DNA of 45,203 nucleotides from Methylovulum sp. Its GTDB lineage: Bacteria; Pseudomonadota; Gammaproteobacteria; Methylococcales; Methylomonadaceae. The translations under genes were made by a program, and so were the position numbers. Of this stretch, positions 38,401 to 45,203 are shown one piece after another. The number at the start of each line of letters is the position of its first letter. Position 1 is the stretch's first letter. Location of the stretch: NCBI GenBank assembly GCA_030653435.1, contig JAURZI010000018.1:1-45203 (forward strand), in the 5' to 3' direction. The notes under the pieces were generated by a model. That model had not been told where the DNA came from. It saw nothing but the letters and a program-made list of their open reading frames with translations, and did no database searches.

Positions 38401-39051
38401 TAGCGCCTGCTCCAGGTTTTGCTCGTCAGGATGAATGCAAAGGCGCGAATCCAGCGCCATGCCTGCGGACGGAAACCCGGCAAGGCTGGCAAGCAGCTGG
38501 TCGGGCGTTTTATAGTCTGCGGTCAACACACTGGCTTCCCAAAGCGAGCGGGGGTATATCTGCCTGCGCCAAAAATCGTCCGCGCAACCTTGCTTAATGG
38601 CTGTCAGATCGCCCATTAATTCCGCATCAAACACTTGCCCGCTTTCCAGTGCGTGTTCGCGTAGCACGCGCTGGCAAAAACCATGTATCGTCAAGATACC
38701 GGCCCGATCTATATCCAATAAGGCCACGACCAGGCGCTCGCGTATCAGTTCCGGTTCAATATCAAGCTGCGCCAACCAAGCGATAATCGTGCTGTCAATG
38801 GCTTCAGTATGCCCTGCCAACGCTTTTTTAGCATCGCCCAAGCTGGTGCGTACCCGCTCTTTCAGTTCTTCAGTCGCCGCCTTGGTAAAGGTGACCACCA
38901 GTATATTTTCTATCGCGACCCCTCTCTCTACGACAAAACGCAACACCAGCATCGCCAGCGTATAAGTTTTTCCTGTGCCTGCACTGGCTTCTATCAGGTT
39001 GATACCGTTGTGCAACTCAGTCCTTACCGGATCAAAATAATCAGTTTGCAT
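35464..39051 (-). CDS. recB: Exodeoxyribonuclease V subunit beta (RecB helicase-nuclease)
   Basis: 1195 residues, close to the 1180 of Escherichia coli RecB. IEASAGTGKTYTLAMLVLRF (Walker A, ~residue 20), LTIHGFCQRVL, LIDEFQDTDDSQW (Walker B, ~residue 395), LVGDPKQAIYKFRGAD, IVTMHRSKGLEYPVVFCP and VAVTRAKYRCYLVW are the SF1A helicase motifs. The C-terminal nuclease has GFVDLICAYQGRYYVMDYKTN (Asp and Lys near residue 1100). AGAGGGAA precedes the ATG. recC, normally next to recB, is absent: the upstream neighbour is a divergent gene for a secreted protein. Confidence 0.97.
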   Translation of the reverse strand: MQTDYFDPVRTELHNGINLIEASAGTGKTYTLAMLVLRFVVERGVAIENILVVTFTKAATEELKERVRTSLGDAKKALAGHTEAIDSTIIAWLAQLDIEPELIRERLVVALLDIDRAGILTIHGFCQRVLREHALESGQVFDAELMGDLTAIKQGCADDFWRRQIYPRSLWEASVLTADYKTPDQLLASLAGFPSAGMALDSRLCIHPDEQNLEQALNRLKQCAEDARQVLEATAGAVMASFAGQKFKSGYSDAFELHYCALAAWLQGETVEIPVAEAFALLTTGGLLDGLHGNKFRTTKTQSGEQRKADYLAGLAIDTAPFDALDSAYQNIPLIIRRLLLETLRVELSLRLQQLNVLSFDDLISRLSEALQGDKAGLLVAELQQRFAVALIDEFQDTDDSQWFIFSSVFASAGHAVYLVGDPKQAIYKFRGADIYSYLKAQEQAEHRYTLDKNWRSHPQLVAAVNALFQREQAFLLDDLEFSAVHPARTAGDGELVVEGEAQAPMVLWQLPESESSTGYWTAGKAADAIRSAVVNEIIALLGGDYRLQPAGRALQPKDIAILVRTNTQAREYQAALHAVGVPSVLNSIESVFATQEAADLYTLLQAVASPGDSLLLKQVLALDWFGMDGQALYRLINNEAALDQWLSSFVGYFQDWQHKGLMAMMLNVLGHKQIRANLAKTAMAERRMTNLHHLIELVQQAAVDEHLGINKTLDWLRTAIIKAGVKAGNDENQQLRLESDDDAVKIVTMHRSKGLEYPVVFCPYLWQRSDRLRSEKHLITCHADGGMVVDLGSRYFEQHREQALYEELAEDLRVCYVAVTRAKYRCYLVWADVRSGQVANGSALAWLLAFADEGYSVQQAILRAFSERDAQAFAYRQLTVSDAVGGIYKKTVVHAELSAKKLSRSLHTSWQMSSYTALSALSLQDAPELPEDKTGEQYQAVGRERPVDDGKVETGPIQGMEQRSGVPKGVQTGNAVHDLLEHIPFIHLAMGKDIAAQRDRVCQRYGVRLDQPELLDELLRAVVTTPLSDTDPDFCLMNLPERQCLKEMPFYLALQAIDAGQINPILEGSPAYQPLSSKQMRGFLTGFVDLICAYQGRYYVMDYKTNSLPDYGEAGLLHAMRAHNYGLQYWLYTVVLHRYLQNRLPDYDYETHFGGVRYLFVRGMQPDVVMAGVFQDRPDYARVDSLAGLFYDDK

Positions 39052-39177
39052 GCTGTATTCCCTCTAAAAATCGTTAGCCTGATGGCTAGGACGCGCTGCC
39101 ATCACGCCATTCTATAGCCATTCCCCATAAAACAACGGCAGGGTTTTATAGAACGGCGGATACTATCAATCGGATGA

Positions 39178-39244
39178 ATGTGTGTCCCATAAGTTCGCGC
39201 ACAGAAATCTCACTATCCTGTGCGCGAACTTATGGGACACACAT
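39178..39244. repeat. Perfect 27-bp inverted repeat (67-bp palindrome)
   Basis: Positions 39178-39204 and 39218-39244 are exact reverse complements, with a 13-base spacer (AAATCTCACTATC). The arms contain GTGTCCCATAAGTTCGCGCAC. It lies between the divergent recB and the secreted-protein/corA genes, 48 bases before the latter's ATG. No T-run follows on either strand and no flanking target duplication is visible. It could be a miniature mobile element, a regulator site or a very stable leader hairpin. Confidence 0.9.
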
Positions 39245-39292
39245 ACTGTTAAAATAGACCATCAACGAAACCCTGGCGCTTAGGAGACCACT

Positions 39293-39937
39293 ATGCAACG
39301 CAACCGTTTTTTCGCCACGCACACACGGCAACTGGTGTTGGCCGCCGCATTCTGCTGTGCGTCCAACACTTGGGCGGACAATACCTGGAATTATCGTCAG
39401 GAACACGACAGGCTCAACAACCAAACCTATAGCATTGCGCTGTCGCCACTGCCGCGCCGGGATCTTTATGACGAACTCAAGCTGGAAATCGTCTGTAAGG
39501 ACAATACCTTGCTGGTAGCGATTGCTGCCGACAGCCTGATTGCCTCTCAAGGCAGTAAATTTGACCTGGAATACCAAATCGACAAACAAGCGCCGGTGAC
39601 CCTGCAAATGCAAACCTTTCCGGACTCAAAGCGCAAAGGCTATACCAAGGATGAGGCCAAACCTATGGTTGATGCCATTTTAACAGGCCGGGATGCCGTG
39701 TTTATACGGGTCAAAACCATGATACGCGAAGTCTTGTCCGGTTCAATTCCCTTGCAAGACGCCGCCGCGCCCATCCAGCATGTGCTGTCTGATTGCGGGT
39801 TGTCAGCACCTGCCGATACGGACAACGCGCAGGCTTATAGTCTGGCCGATTTTGAACGGGATTTTAAACAACTGACGCCAGCGCAGCAGCAACAAGTGTT
39901 GGGCCGACTCCAAAAAATGATCGCGGAACTGAAATAA
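39293..39937 (+). CDS. Predicted secreted protein of unknown function upstream of corA
   Basis: 214 residues, GGAG 7 bases before the ATG. A signal peptide is visible (RQLVLAAAFCCASNTWA, cleaved before DNTWN). The mature part (NNQTYSIALSPLPRRDLYDE, LEIVCKDNTLLVAIAADSL) looks like a small beta-rich domain with one cysteine pair candidate (Cys in IVCKD and LSDCGL), followed by a helical C-terminus (FERDFKQLTPAQQQQVLGRL). No family is recognised. Its stop codon overlaps the corA start (TAATG), so the two are translationally coupled. A periplasmic partner in ion uptake is conceivable but unproven. Confidence 0.8.
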   Translation: MQRNRFFATHTRQLVLAAAFCCASNTWADNTWNYRQEHDRLNNQTYSIALSPLPRRDLYDELKLEIVCKDNTLLVAIAADSLIASQGSKFDLEYQIDKQAPVTLQMQTFPDSKRKGYTKDEAKPMVDAILTGRDAVFIRVKTMIREVLSGSIPLQDAAAPIQHVLSDCGLSAPADTDNAQAYSLADFERDFKQLTPAQQQQVLGRLQKMIAELK

Positions 39938-40887
39938 TGCTGAGGTTATTCAATATCGATAGCGGCATGCTTAAGGAGCAAACGCCGCCGGAAAACTCGC
40001 TACAGCATGCCGCCAACGCCGCCTGGATTGATGCCCATGACCCCAGCGACGATGAACGCATACAATTGCAGGCTTTTCTACGCATCGCGCTGCCGGAATC
40101 CGATGATGTCGAGGAAATCGAATCATCGGCACGGTATTTTACCAACCCTATCGGCATCCATGTGCGCTCGCTGTTTCTTGCACAAGGCGAAGGGCGGCAC
40201 CATACCGCCAGTGTTGCATTCATTTTGCAGAGTGAACGGCTGATCACGTTGCGTGAAGGCGCTTTAGCGGATTTTCGCCTATTGCGTATGCGCGCCCGGC
40301 ACGGACATGTCGAGGCGCATACCCCCCAGGAACTGTTAATGACCATATTTGAGCAAAAAGTCGAAAACCTCGCCGATAATCTGGAAGATATCCACCGTAA
40401 ACTGGAAGATGTCAGTTATCTGGTGCTTGAAGAAATCGATTCCGATCTTGAACACGCCATAGACCAGCTCGCCAAACTGGAAGACAGCAACGGCAAGATA
40501 CGGCTATGCCTGATGGACACCCAACGCTCCATCGCTTTTCTGCAACGGCATTTGCGTAATTTTCCCGAACTTCAGGACACCGCACGCGAGATCATGCGTG
40601 ATGTCGAAACCTTGATGACGCATACAACGTTTCTGTTCGACAAGATCAATTTCTTGATGGATTCCACGCAAGGCTTTATTAATATCGCCCAAAACAAGAT
40701 CATTAAGATCTTTTCGATAGCCGCCGTCGTGTTTTTACCGCCCACTTTAGTTGCCAGCATTTATGGCATGAACTTTAAAATCATGCCGGAACTGGATATG
40801 CAGCTGGGTTATCCGGTGGCCTTATGCCTGATGCTGTTGGCCGGAATTACGCCCTATTGGGTGTTTAAGCGCAAAGGCTGGCTGTAA
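39937..40887 (+). CDS. corA: Magnesium/cobalt transporter CorA
   Basis: 316 residues, the same length as Escherichia coli CorA, which it resembles along its whole length (AAWIDAHDPSDDERIQLQAF, LRMRARHGHVEAHTPQELLM, RLCLMDTQRSIAFLQRHLR). Two C-terminal membrane helices flank the family signature YGMNFKIMPEL; the protein ends with FKRKGWL. It forms a pentameric magnesium channel in the inner membrane. Start ATG shares a base with the preceding stop. Confidence 0.97.
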   Translation: MLRLFNIDSGMLKEQTPPENSLQHAANAAWIDAHDPSDDERIQLQAFLRIALPESDDVEEIESSARYFTNPIGIHVRSLFLAQGEGRHHTASVAFILQSERLITLREGALADFRLLRMRARHGHVEAHTPQELLMTIFEQKVENLADNLEDIHRKLEDVSYLVLEEIDSDLEHAIDQLAKLEDSNGKIRLCLMDTQRSIAFLQRHLRNFPELQDTAREIMRDVETLMTHTTFLFDKINFLMDSTQGFINIAQNKIIKIFSIAAVVFLPPTLVASIYGMNFKIMPELDMQLGYPVALCLMLLAGITPYWVFKRKGWL

Positions 40888-41246
40888 GTAAGCTTTATAT
40901 CGGCCATCACCATGCGGCCCGAAAGATAGGCTGATAATATAAGCAGCGCGTATGAAGCAACCTGCCAACAATAAACTTGCACATGCGTTTAAAGCTTAAC
41001 AAACCAGTTAATGGCTACCTATGGTATCCGTGCAAAATCACGCACGCTTGGCTCAGGCAGGCGGCTATGCAATGCTTGTTTGCATAAACCCAATTATTTT
41101 CGGATTTTAACGGGGCTTAAGCAGCCGCCTTGTCGTCGAAATTAATTTATACCCATTCCTAACTGCGGCTTTAAGGTTTATTGATCTTAACTGACTCGTG
41201 GTATATTTTGGTTTTAGCGGAAAATCCCGCCTCAATAGGAGATCGT
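40888..41246. other. Intergenic region upstream of the chemoreceptor genes
   Basis: 359 bases with no supported gene. ATGCAA and TTGCAT (around 41067-41085) form a short inverted repeat. TTGATC (41181-41186) and TATATT (41202-41207) lie only 15 bases apart, a poor sigma-70 promoter. No TAAA-N15-GCCGATAA flagellar sigma-28 site is seen. The ribosome binding site of the first receptor (TAGGAGAT) lies at the end. Confidence 0.4.
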
Positions 41247-42950
41247 ATGGACTGGTATCGGAGCCTCAAACTGTGGCATCGTTTTGCGTTTTTGATCGGG
41301 CTGTTCGCATTCGGCTTCATCGCCTATGGTGCCTGGTCCTTTAAAACCCTAAATGAGCTTAAGGTCAACGGCCCGATTTACCAGCGCATCGTTCAGGGCA
41401 AGGATCTGATCGCGGATATTTTGCCGCCGCCTGAATATGTCATCGAATCCTATCTTGTCGCCCTGCAATTGTCCGAAGCCGCCGACAACGGCGAGCAAGA
41501 TCATTTGATCGAACGGCTCAACAAATTAAAAGGGGAATATGACGAGCGGCATACATTCTGGCTCAACGAGCAGCTGGGCGAGGATATATCCGAGACCTTC
41601 CTGAATCAGGCCCACCCCCAGGCCGCCAATTTCTACAACATTGCTTTCAACGACTATATTCCCGCAATCAAAAAATCGGACAGGGACTCGGCGGTGCAGG
41701 CGATGGTCAGGATGAAAGCAGCTTACGAATTGCACCGCGCGGCTATTGATAAAGTGGTGGAGCTTGCCGGCAAACGCAATAAAGCAGACGAAACAGGTGC
41801 GAAAGCGAGCATCCAGTCCGCCAGCCAATTGTTGCTGGCGATCCTGCTGGTTTCTCTGGGAGCCGCCGTGGCGGTTGCGACAATGATCATGCGCGGATTG
41901 CTTGCCCGTCTTGGCGGAGAACCGGAATATGCCGTGAAAATCGCTCATGACATCGCGGCCTGTAATCTTAGCATCAACATCGAAACCCGCACCGACGACG
42001 AAACCAGCCTGCTTGCCGCAATGAAAGCCATGCAGGGCGGCCTTGCCTTGACTATCGGCAATGTCAACAACAGCGTGCAGAAGCTGGAGCTGGCCGCAGC
42101 CCGACTTACCCAAACGGCGGGTGGTGGACAAGCAACGGAAAATAACCTGTACCCGCAGAACATGGGCCATTCTATGGCTGCCGCCGTGGAGGAAATGTCC
42201 TCCACAGTGGTTGAAATCACCTCCACGATGGAAGAGCTGTCGGCCTCATCAACCCAGATTGCCGACCATTCCACGTCGGTGGTGGATATCGCCAACCATA
42301 CTCTGGAAAACAGCAAAAAGGGTTCCGACTCGATGCAACAGCTGCTTACGAGAATGGGCGACATTCGTGCCGGCAACCAGCACAGCCTGAAGGAAATCGT
42401 CGAACTCGGAGCCAAGTCGAAAGAAATCAGCAAAGTGATGGAGATCATCAACGCCATCGCCGATCAGACCAAACTGATCGCCTTCAATGCCGCACTTGAA
42501 GCCGCCAGCGCAGGCGAATCAGGCCGCCGTTTCGGCGTCGTGGCGGCTGAAATTCGTCGGCTGGCCGACAGCGTGACCGATTCCACCAACGAGATTGAAA
42601 ACAAGATTCAAGAGATTCAGGGTTCCATCAGCCGCTTGGTGATCACCTCGGAAAAGGGAACCGGTGCAATAGACGCCGGCATGGTCGCCAGCGCCGATAC
42701 CGCCCGCCATCTCGACGACCTGGTGGATGCCGCAGGTCTAACCAGCAGCGCGGCCCAGCAAATATCGCTGTCCACACAACAGCAGAAAACCGCCAGTAGC
42801 CAAGTGGTGTCAGCATTGCGCGAAATCGTCACCGCCAGCGCCCATACCGCGCAATCCATCCGCAGCATCACCGAGATCGGCAATGAAATGAATGAGATGT
42901 CGCATGAATTGAGCAAACTGGTGCAGCAGTTTAAGCTGGCGGACACATGA
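41247..42950 (+). CDS. Methyl-accepting chemotaxis protein (first of tandem pair)
   Basis: 567 residues from ATG 41247, which has AGGAG 5 bases upstream; the frame is open 22 codons further up. TM1 at ~8-30 (FAFLIGLFAFGFIAYGAW), a ~160-residue periplasmic helical region with VNGPIYQRIVQGKDLIADIL and PPPEYVIESYLVALQL, TM2 at ~190-212, then HAMP (~213-265). The cytoplasmic signalling domain has the hairpin tip IADQTKLIAFNAALEAA, GRRFGVVAAEIRRLADSV. There is no C-terminal CheR-docking pentapeptide. Ligand unknown. Its stop codon overlaps the start of the second receptor gene. No che or flagellar genes are nearby. Confidence 0.93.
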   Translation: MDWYRSLKLWHRFAFLIGLFAFGFIAYGAWSFKTLNELKVNGPIYQRIVQGKDLIADILPPPEYVIESYLVALQLSEAADNGEQDHLIERLNKLKGEYDERHTFWLNEQLGEDISETFLNQAHPQAANFYNIAFNDYIPAIKKSDRDSAVQAMVRMKAAYELHRAAIDKVVELAGKRNKADETGAKASIQSASQLLLAILLVSLGAAVAVATMIMRGLLARLGGEPEYAVKIAHDIAACNLSINIETRTDDETSLLAAMKAMQGGLALTIGNVNNSVQKLELAAARLTQTAGGGQATENNLYPQNMGHSMAAAVEEMSSTVVEITSTMEELSASSTQIADHSTSVVDIANHTLENSKKGSDSMQQLLTRMGDIRAGNQHSLKEIVELGAKSKEISKVMEIINAIADQTKLIAFNAALEAASAGESGRRFGVVAAEIRRLADSVTDSTNEIENKIQEIQGSISRLVITSEKGTGAIDAGMVASADTARHLDDLVDAAGLTSSAAQQISLSTQQQKTASSQVVSALREIVTASAHTAQSIRSITEIGNEMNEMSHELSKLVQQFKLADT

Positions 42951-44989
42951 TACGTTTAAATATGACAACTAAACAAATAGCGAAGTCAGTCAGCTTATTA
43001 CTTGTTGTTATTATTATTGGTTTTACGGTTGCGGTGGGCTGGTCATTAAATCACCTAAACCAAGCTTTTGCATCGGTAGAATTTTTCGGGCAACAAAAAG
43101 ACAAAATTTTTACCCAGGTCAGCCAACCGATTTTAAGTTATTTGCTGACTGGTGAAGCCACCCGGCTCGGTGAAGTCGGACGGGCTGTTAAGCAAATAAA
43201 AACCGAGGTGGAAGGTCGTGCCAATTTATCTGCATCATTACAAGCACCGTTTATTGGACTACTCGATCAATTGCAACAATCGACTTTAGTGAAGCTTACC
43301 GCCGCAGGCAAGCTTGCTGATCCGCAAGTGCTGCTGATAAACAATGAGCAACAGTTGTCCCAGCGCCTACAAAAACTGTTGTCTTACGTTAAGGAAGCAA
43401 AAGCCGCGGCGCTGCCGGAGAAACAGCTTTATTTGCAGCTAGTGGGTGATTCCCAGGTTGCACTGATAAATCTGGCAAGAGCACGGCAAAGTTTTTTCAG
43501 CTCCCGCAAGCAAATGTCGTCCGAAAACATTGACCGTCCCTTGCAAGAGCTGATTGCTTTGGCCGGCGAATTACCCAAACTGCCTTTGCTCGGCGTTATG
43601 AAACAAAAATCGGCAGCCGATGATGTCCTGAGCTTCGGCGAACAGGATCAAGCAAATCAGCCCGAAGACAAGGCGATTGAGCCGATTGGGGAAATCCCGT
43701 CATTGCTGCAACACTATGGCAAGGATATGGAAGTGGCCCTGAAAGTGGCTCAGGCTAAAGTGGCCGGTCAGGAAGAGGTCAATCAGCAAATCAGCAATCT
43801 CCAACAGCAGTTGCTGAAGCTGGAAGTTGAGTTAAACCGTGATTACCTGCACTATGAGCATGTAACGCTTATGCTGATGGGGGCATGTGCACTATTGATC
43901 ATTTCTGCGGTGCTGTTCTGTATTTTCGGGGGTATACGCATTTTTCGCAGGATTCTCGGCGGCGAACCCGAATATGCCGTGAAAATCGCCAATGCCATCG
44001 CGGACTATAATCTTAATGTCAACATTGAAACGCTTGCTGGCGATGAAAGCAGTCTGCTTGCGTCGATGAAAACCATGCAAGCCAGCCTTGCCTTGATTAT
44101 CGGCAATGTCAACAACAGTGTGCATAAGCTGGAGCGTTCCGCAGTCCGGCTTACCCATACCACAGGCCTAGCGGGTGAAAATAGCGCCCATCATGAGAGT
44201 ATGAGCCATACGATGGCCGCCGCCGTGGAAGGGATGTCTTCCACAGTGGTCGAAATTACTGCCACCATGGAAGAATTGTCGGCCTCATCAACCCAGATTG
44301 CCGATTATTCCACGGCGGTGGTGGATATCGCCAACCATACCCTGGAAAGCAGCAAAAAGGGTTCAGACTCGATGCAACAGTTGCTCACGAGAATGGGCGA
44401 CATTCGTGCCGGTAACGAGGACAGTCTGAAGGAAATCGTAGAACTCGGAGCCCGGTCGAAAGAAATCAGCAAAGTGATGGAGATCATCAACGCCATCGCC
44501 GACCAGACCAAGCTGATCGCCTTCAATGCAGCACTTGAAGCCGCCGGCGCGGGCGACTCAGGTCGCCGTTTCGGCGTCGTGGCGGCGGAAATTCGTCGGC
44601 TGGCCGACAGCGTGACCGACTCTACCAGCGAAATTGACAACAAGATTCAAGAAATTCAGAGTTCCATCAGCCGCTTGGTGATCACCTCGGAAAAAGGAAC
44701 CAACACGATAGACGCCGGCATGGCCGCCAGCACTGAAGCCGCTCGCCATCTCGACGATCTGGTGGATGCCGCAAGCCAGACCAGCAGCGCAGCCCAGCAA
44801 ATATCACTGTCCACACAGCAGCAAAAAACCGCCAGCAGCCAAGTGGTGTCAGCATTGCGCGAAATCGTCACCGCCAGCGCCCATACCGCGCAATCCATCC
44901 GCAGCATTACCGAGATCGGCAATGAAATGAATGAGATGTCGCACGAATTGAGCGGACTGGTGCAGCAGTTCAAGCTGGCGGACAGATGA
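42947..44989 (+). CDS. Methyl-accepting chemotaxis protein (second of tandem pair)
   Basis: 680 residues; ATG overlaps the previous stop codon (ATGA). TM1 at ~15-34 (VSLLLVVIIIGFTVAVGW), a larger periplasmic part of ~270 residues rich in Gln/Leu helices (SQPILSYLLTGEATRLGEVG), TM2 at ~306-328, HAMP, and a signalling domain nearly identical to that of the first receptor, including the tip IADQTKLIAFNAALEAA and the ending QQFKLADR. Sensor regions of the pair are unrelated, so they probably detect different signals and share one output. Ligand unknown. Confidence 0.93.
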   Translation: MIRLNMTTKQIAKSVSLLLVVIIIGFTVAVGWSLNHLNQAFASVEFFGQQKDKIFTQVSQPILSYLLTGEATRLGEVGRAVKQIKTEVEGRANLSASLQAPFIGLLDQLQQSTLVKLTAAGKLADPQVLLINNEQQLSQRLQKLLSYVKEAKAAALPEKQLYLQLVGDSQVALINLARARQSFFSSRKQMSSENIDRPLQELIALAGELPKLPLLGVMKQKSAADDVLSFGEQDQANQPEDKAIEPIGEIPSLLQHYGKDMEVALKVAQAKVAGQEEVNQQISNLQQQLLKLEVELNRDYLHYEHVTLMLMGACALLIISAVLFCIFGGIRIFRRILGGEPEYAVKIANAIADYNLNVNIETLAGDESSLLASMKTMQASLALIIGNVNNSVHKLERSAVRLTHTTGLAGENSAHHESMSHTMAAAVEGMSSTVVEITATMEELSASSTQIADYSTAVVDIANHTLESSKKGSDSMQQLLTRMGDIRAGNEDSLKEIVELGARSKEISKVMEIINAIADQTKLIAFNAALEAAGAGDSGRRFGVVAAEIRRLADSVTDSTSEIDNKIQEIQSSISRLVITSEKGTNTIDAGMAASTEAARHLDDLVDAASQTSSAAQQISLSTQQQKTASSQVVSALREIVTASAHTAQSIRSITEIGNEMNEMSHELSGLVQQFKLADR

Positions 44990-45094
44990 TTCAAAACTAT
45001 GGCAAATAAACGCTAAAGTCTCGAGTTAAGCCCATAATAACGGTTCAGAACCGCTTAAGTAATAAGTAACTGTTCAAAAGTTATTTAACAAAAA
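44990..45094. other. Short intergenic stretch
   Basis: AT-rich. ACGGTTCAGAACCGC (around 45041-45055) is a 5-bp inverted repeat with a 3-base loop; it lacks a T-run, so termination of the chemoreceptor transcript here is uncertain. Nothing else stands out. Confidence 0.35.
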
Positions 45095-45203
45095 TCAATT
45101 GAACTGGATGCGGTAAGTTCCGCCAATATTGGCGAGGATGTCAAACAAGCTTTGCTTGAGTGACAAAAAGGATTCATAAGCCGAAAAGGGCATCCATTCG
45201 TAT
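45095..45203 (-). CDS. Partial CDS, 3' end, possibly an IS630-type transposase
   Basis: The minus-strand frame is open from the window edge to TGA at 45097-45095 and gives 35 residues ending in MPFSAYESFLSLKQSLFDIL then GGTYRIQFN. The pattern (MPF, a helix, then a GxxYxIxFN end) resembles the C-terminus of some IS630/Tc1-mariner-like transposases, but the catalytic part lies outside the window. Other small proteins are possible. Confidence 0.4.
   Translation of the reverse strand, partial: YEWMPFSAYESFLSLKQSLFDILANIGGTYRIQFN

Noticed and set aside
41030-41090. ATCACGCAC resembling the beginning of a cyclic di-GMP (GEMM) riboswitch before the chemoreceptor genes
   Set aside because: The conserved core that should follow (GGGCAAACC and the tetraloop-receptor part) is missing.

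Overview
The window looks like chromosomal DNA of a free-living Gram-negative gammaproteobacterium. It carries KDO transferase (lipid A core), RecB and RecD, ClpS/ClpA with both aminoacyl-tRNA-protein transferases, and the ispB / rplU-rpmA-obgE and nudJ-mnmA gene orders typical of Gammaproteobacteria. Several proteins (GT41-type TPR glycosyltransferase, repeat-rich RTX protein) would suit a Methylococcales methanotroph, but no methane-oxidation gene is present, so that is only a guess. I see no rRNA, tRNA, CRISPR array or prophage.

Layout. (1) 1-6.4 kb, accessory: a hexapeptide-repeat acyltransferase, a 1504-residue RTX-type secreted protein whose N-terminal half is about 93 octapeptide repeats, and an orphan HicB-like antitoxin. 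(2) 6.4-11.8 kb, a long minus-strand transcription unit: rpsF-rpsR-DUF2232 membrane protein-rplI-waaA-GT41 glycosyltransferase(-hicB), behind a good sigma-70 promoter and a foldable leader. (3) 12-18.2 kb: CNNM/CorC transporter, FHA protein, radA with an upstream overlapping dehydrogenase gene, a 0.7-kb gap with a probable small RNA, and a GT4 glycosyltransferase. (4) 18.2-24.4 kb: nudJ-mnmA, clpS-clpA, and convergent infA-bpt-aat, together an N-degron proteolysis neighbourhood. (5) 25-29.1 kb: rplU-rpmA, obgE-proB and divergent ispB. (6) 29.3-39 kb: a lipoprotein gene, an alkaline phosphatase gene behind a Pho box, recD, a secreted sulfatase gene lying between recD and recB, and recB. (7) 39.2-45.2 kb: a 67-bp palindrome, a secreted protein of unknown function coupled to corA, two tandem chemoreceptor genes with near-identical signalling halves, and the 3' end of a possible transposase gene.

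Most genes are housekeeping. The unusual items are the octapeptide/RTX protein with a higher-order 5-5-7 unit rhythm, lying close to a GT41 (O-GlcNAc-transferase-like) gene; the 27-bp-arm palindrome; the probable small RNA with an anti-Shine-Dalgarno stretch; the antitoxin gene that probably starts at CTG; and the sulfatase gene splitting recB from recD with no recC in sight.
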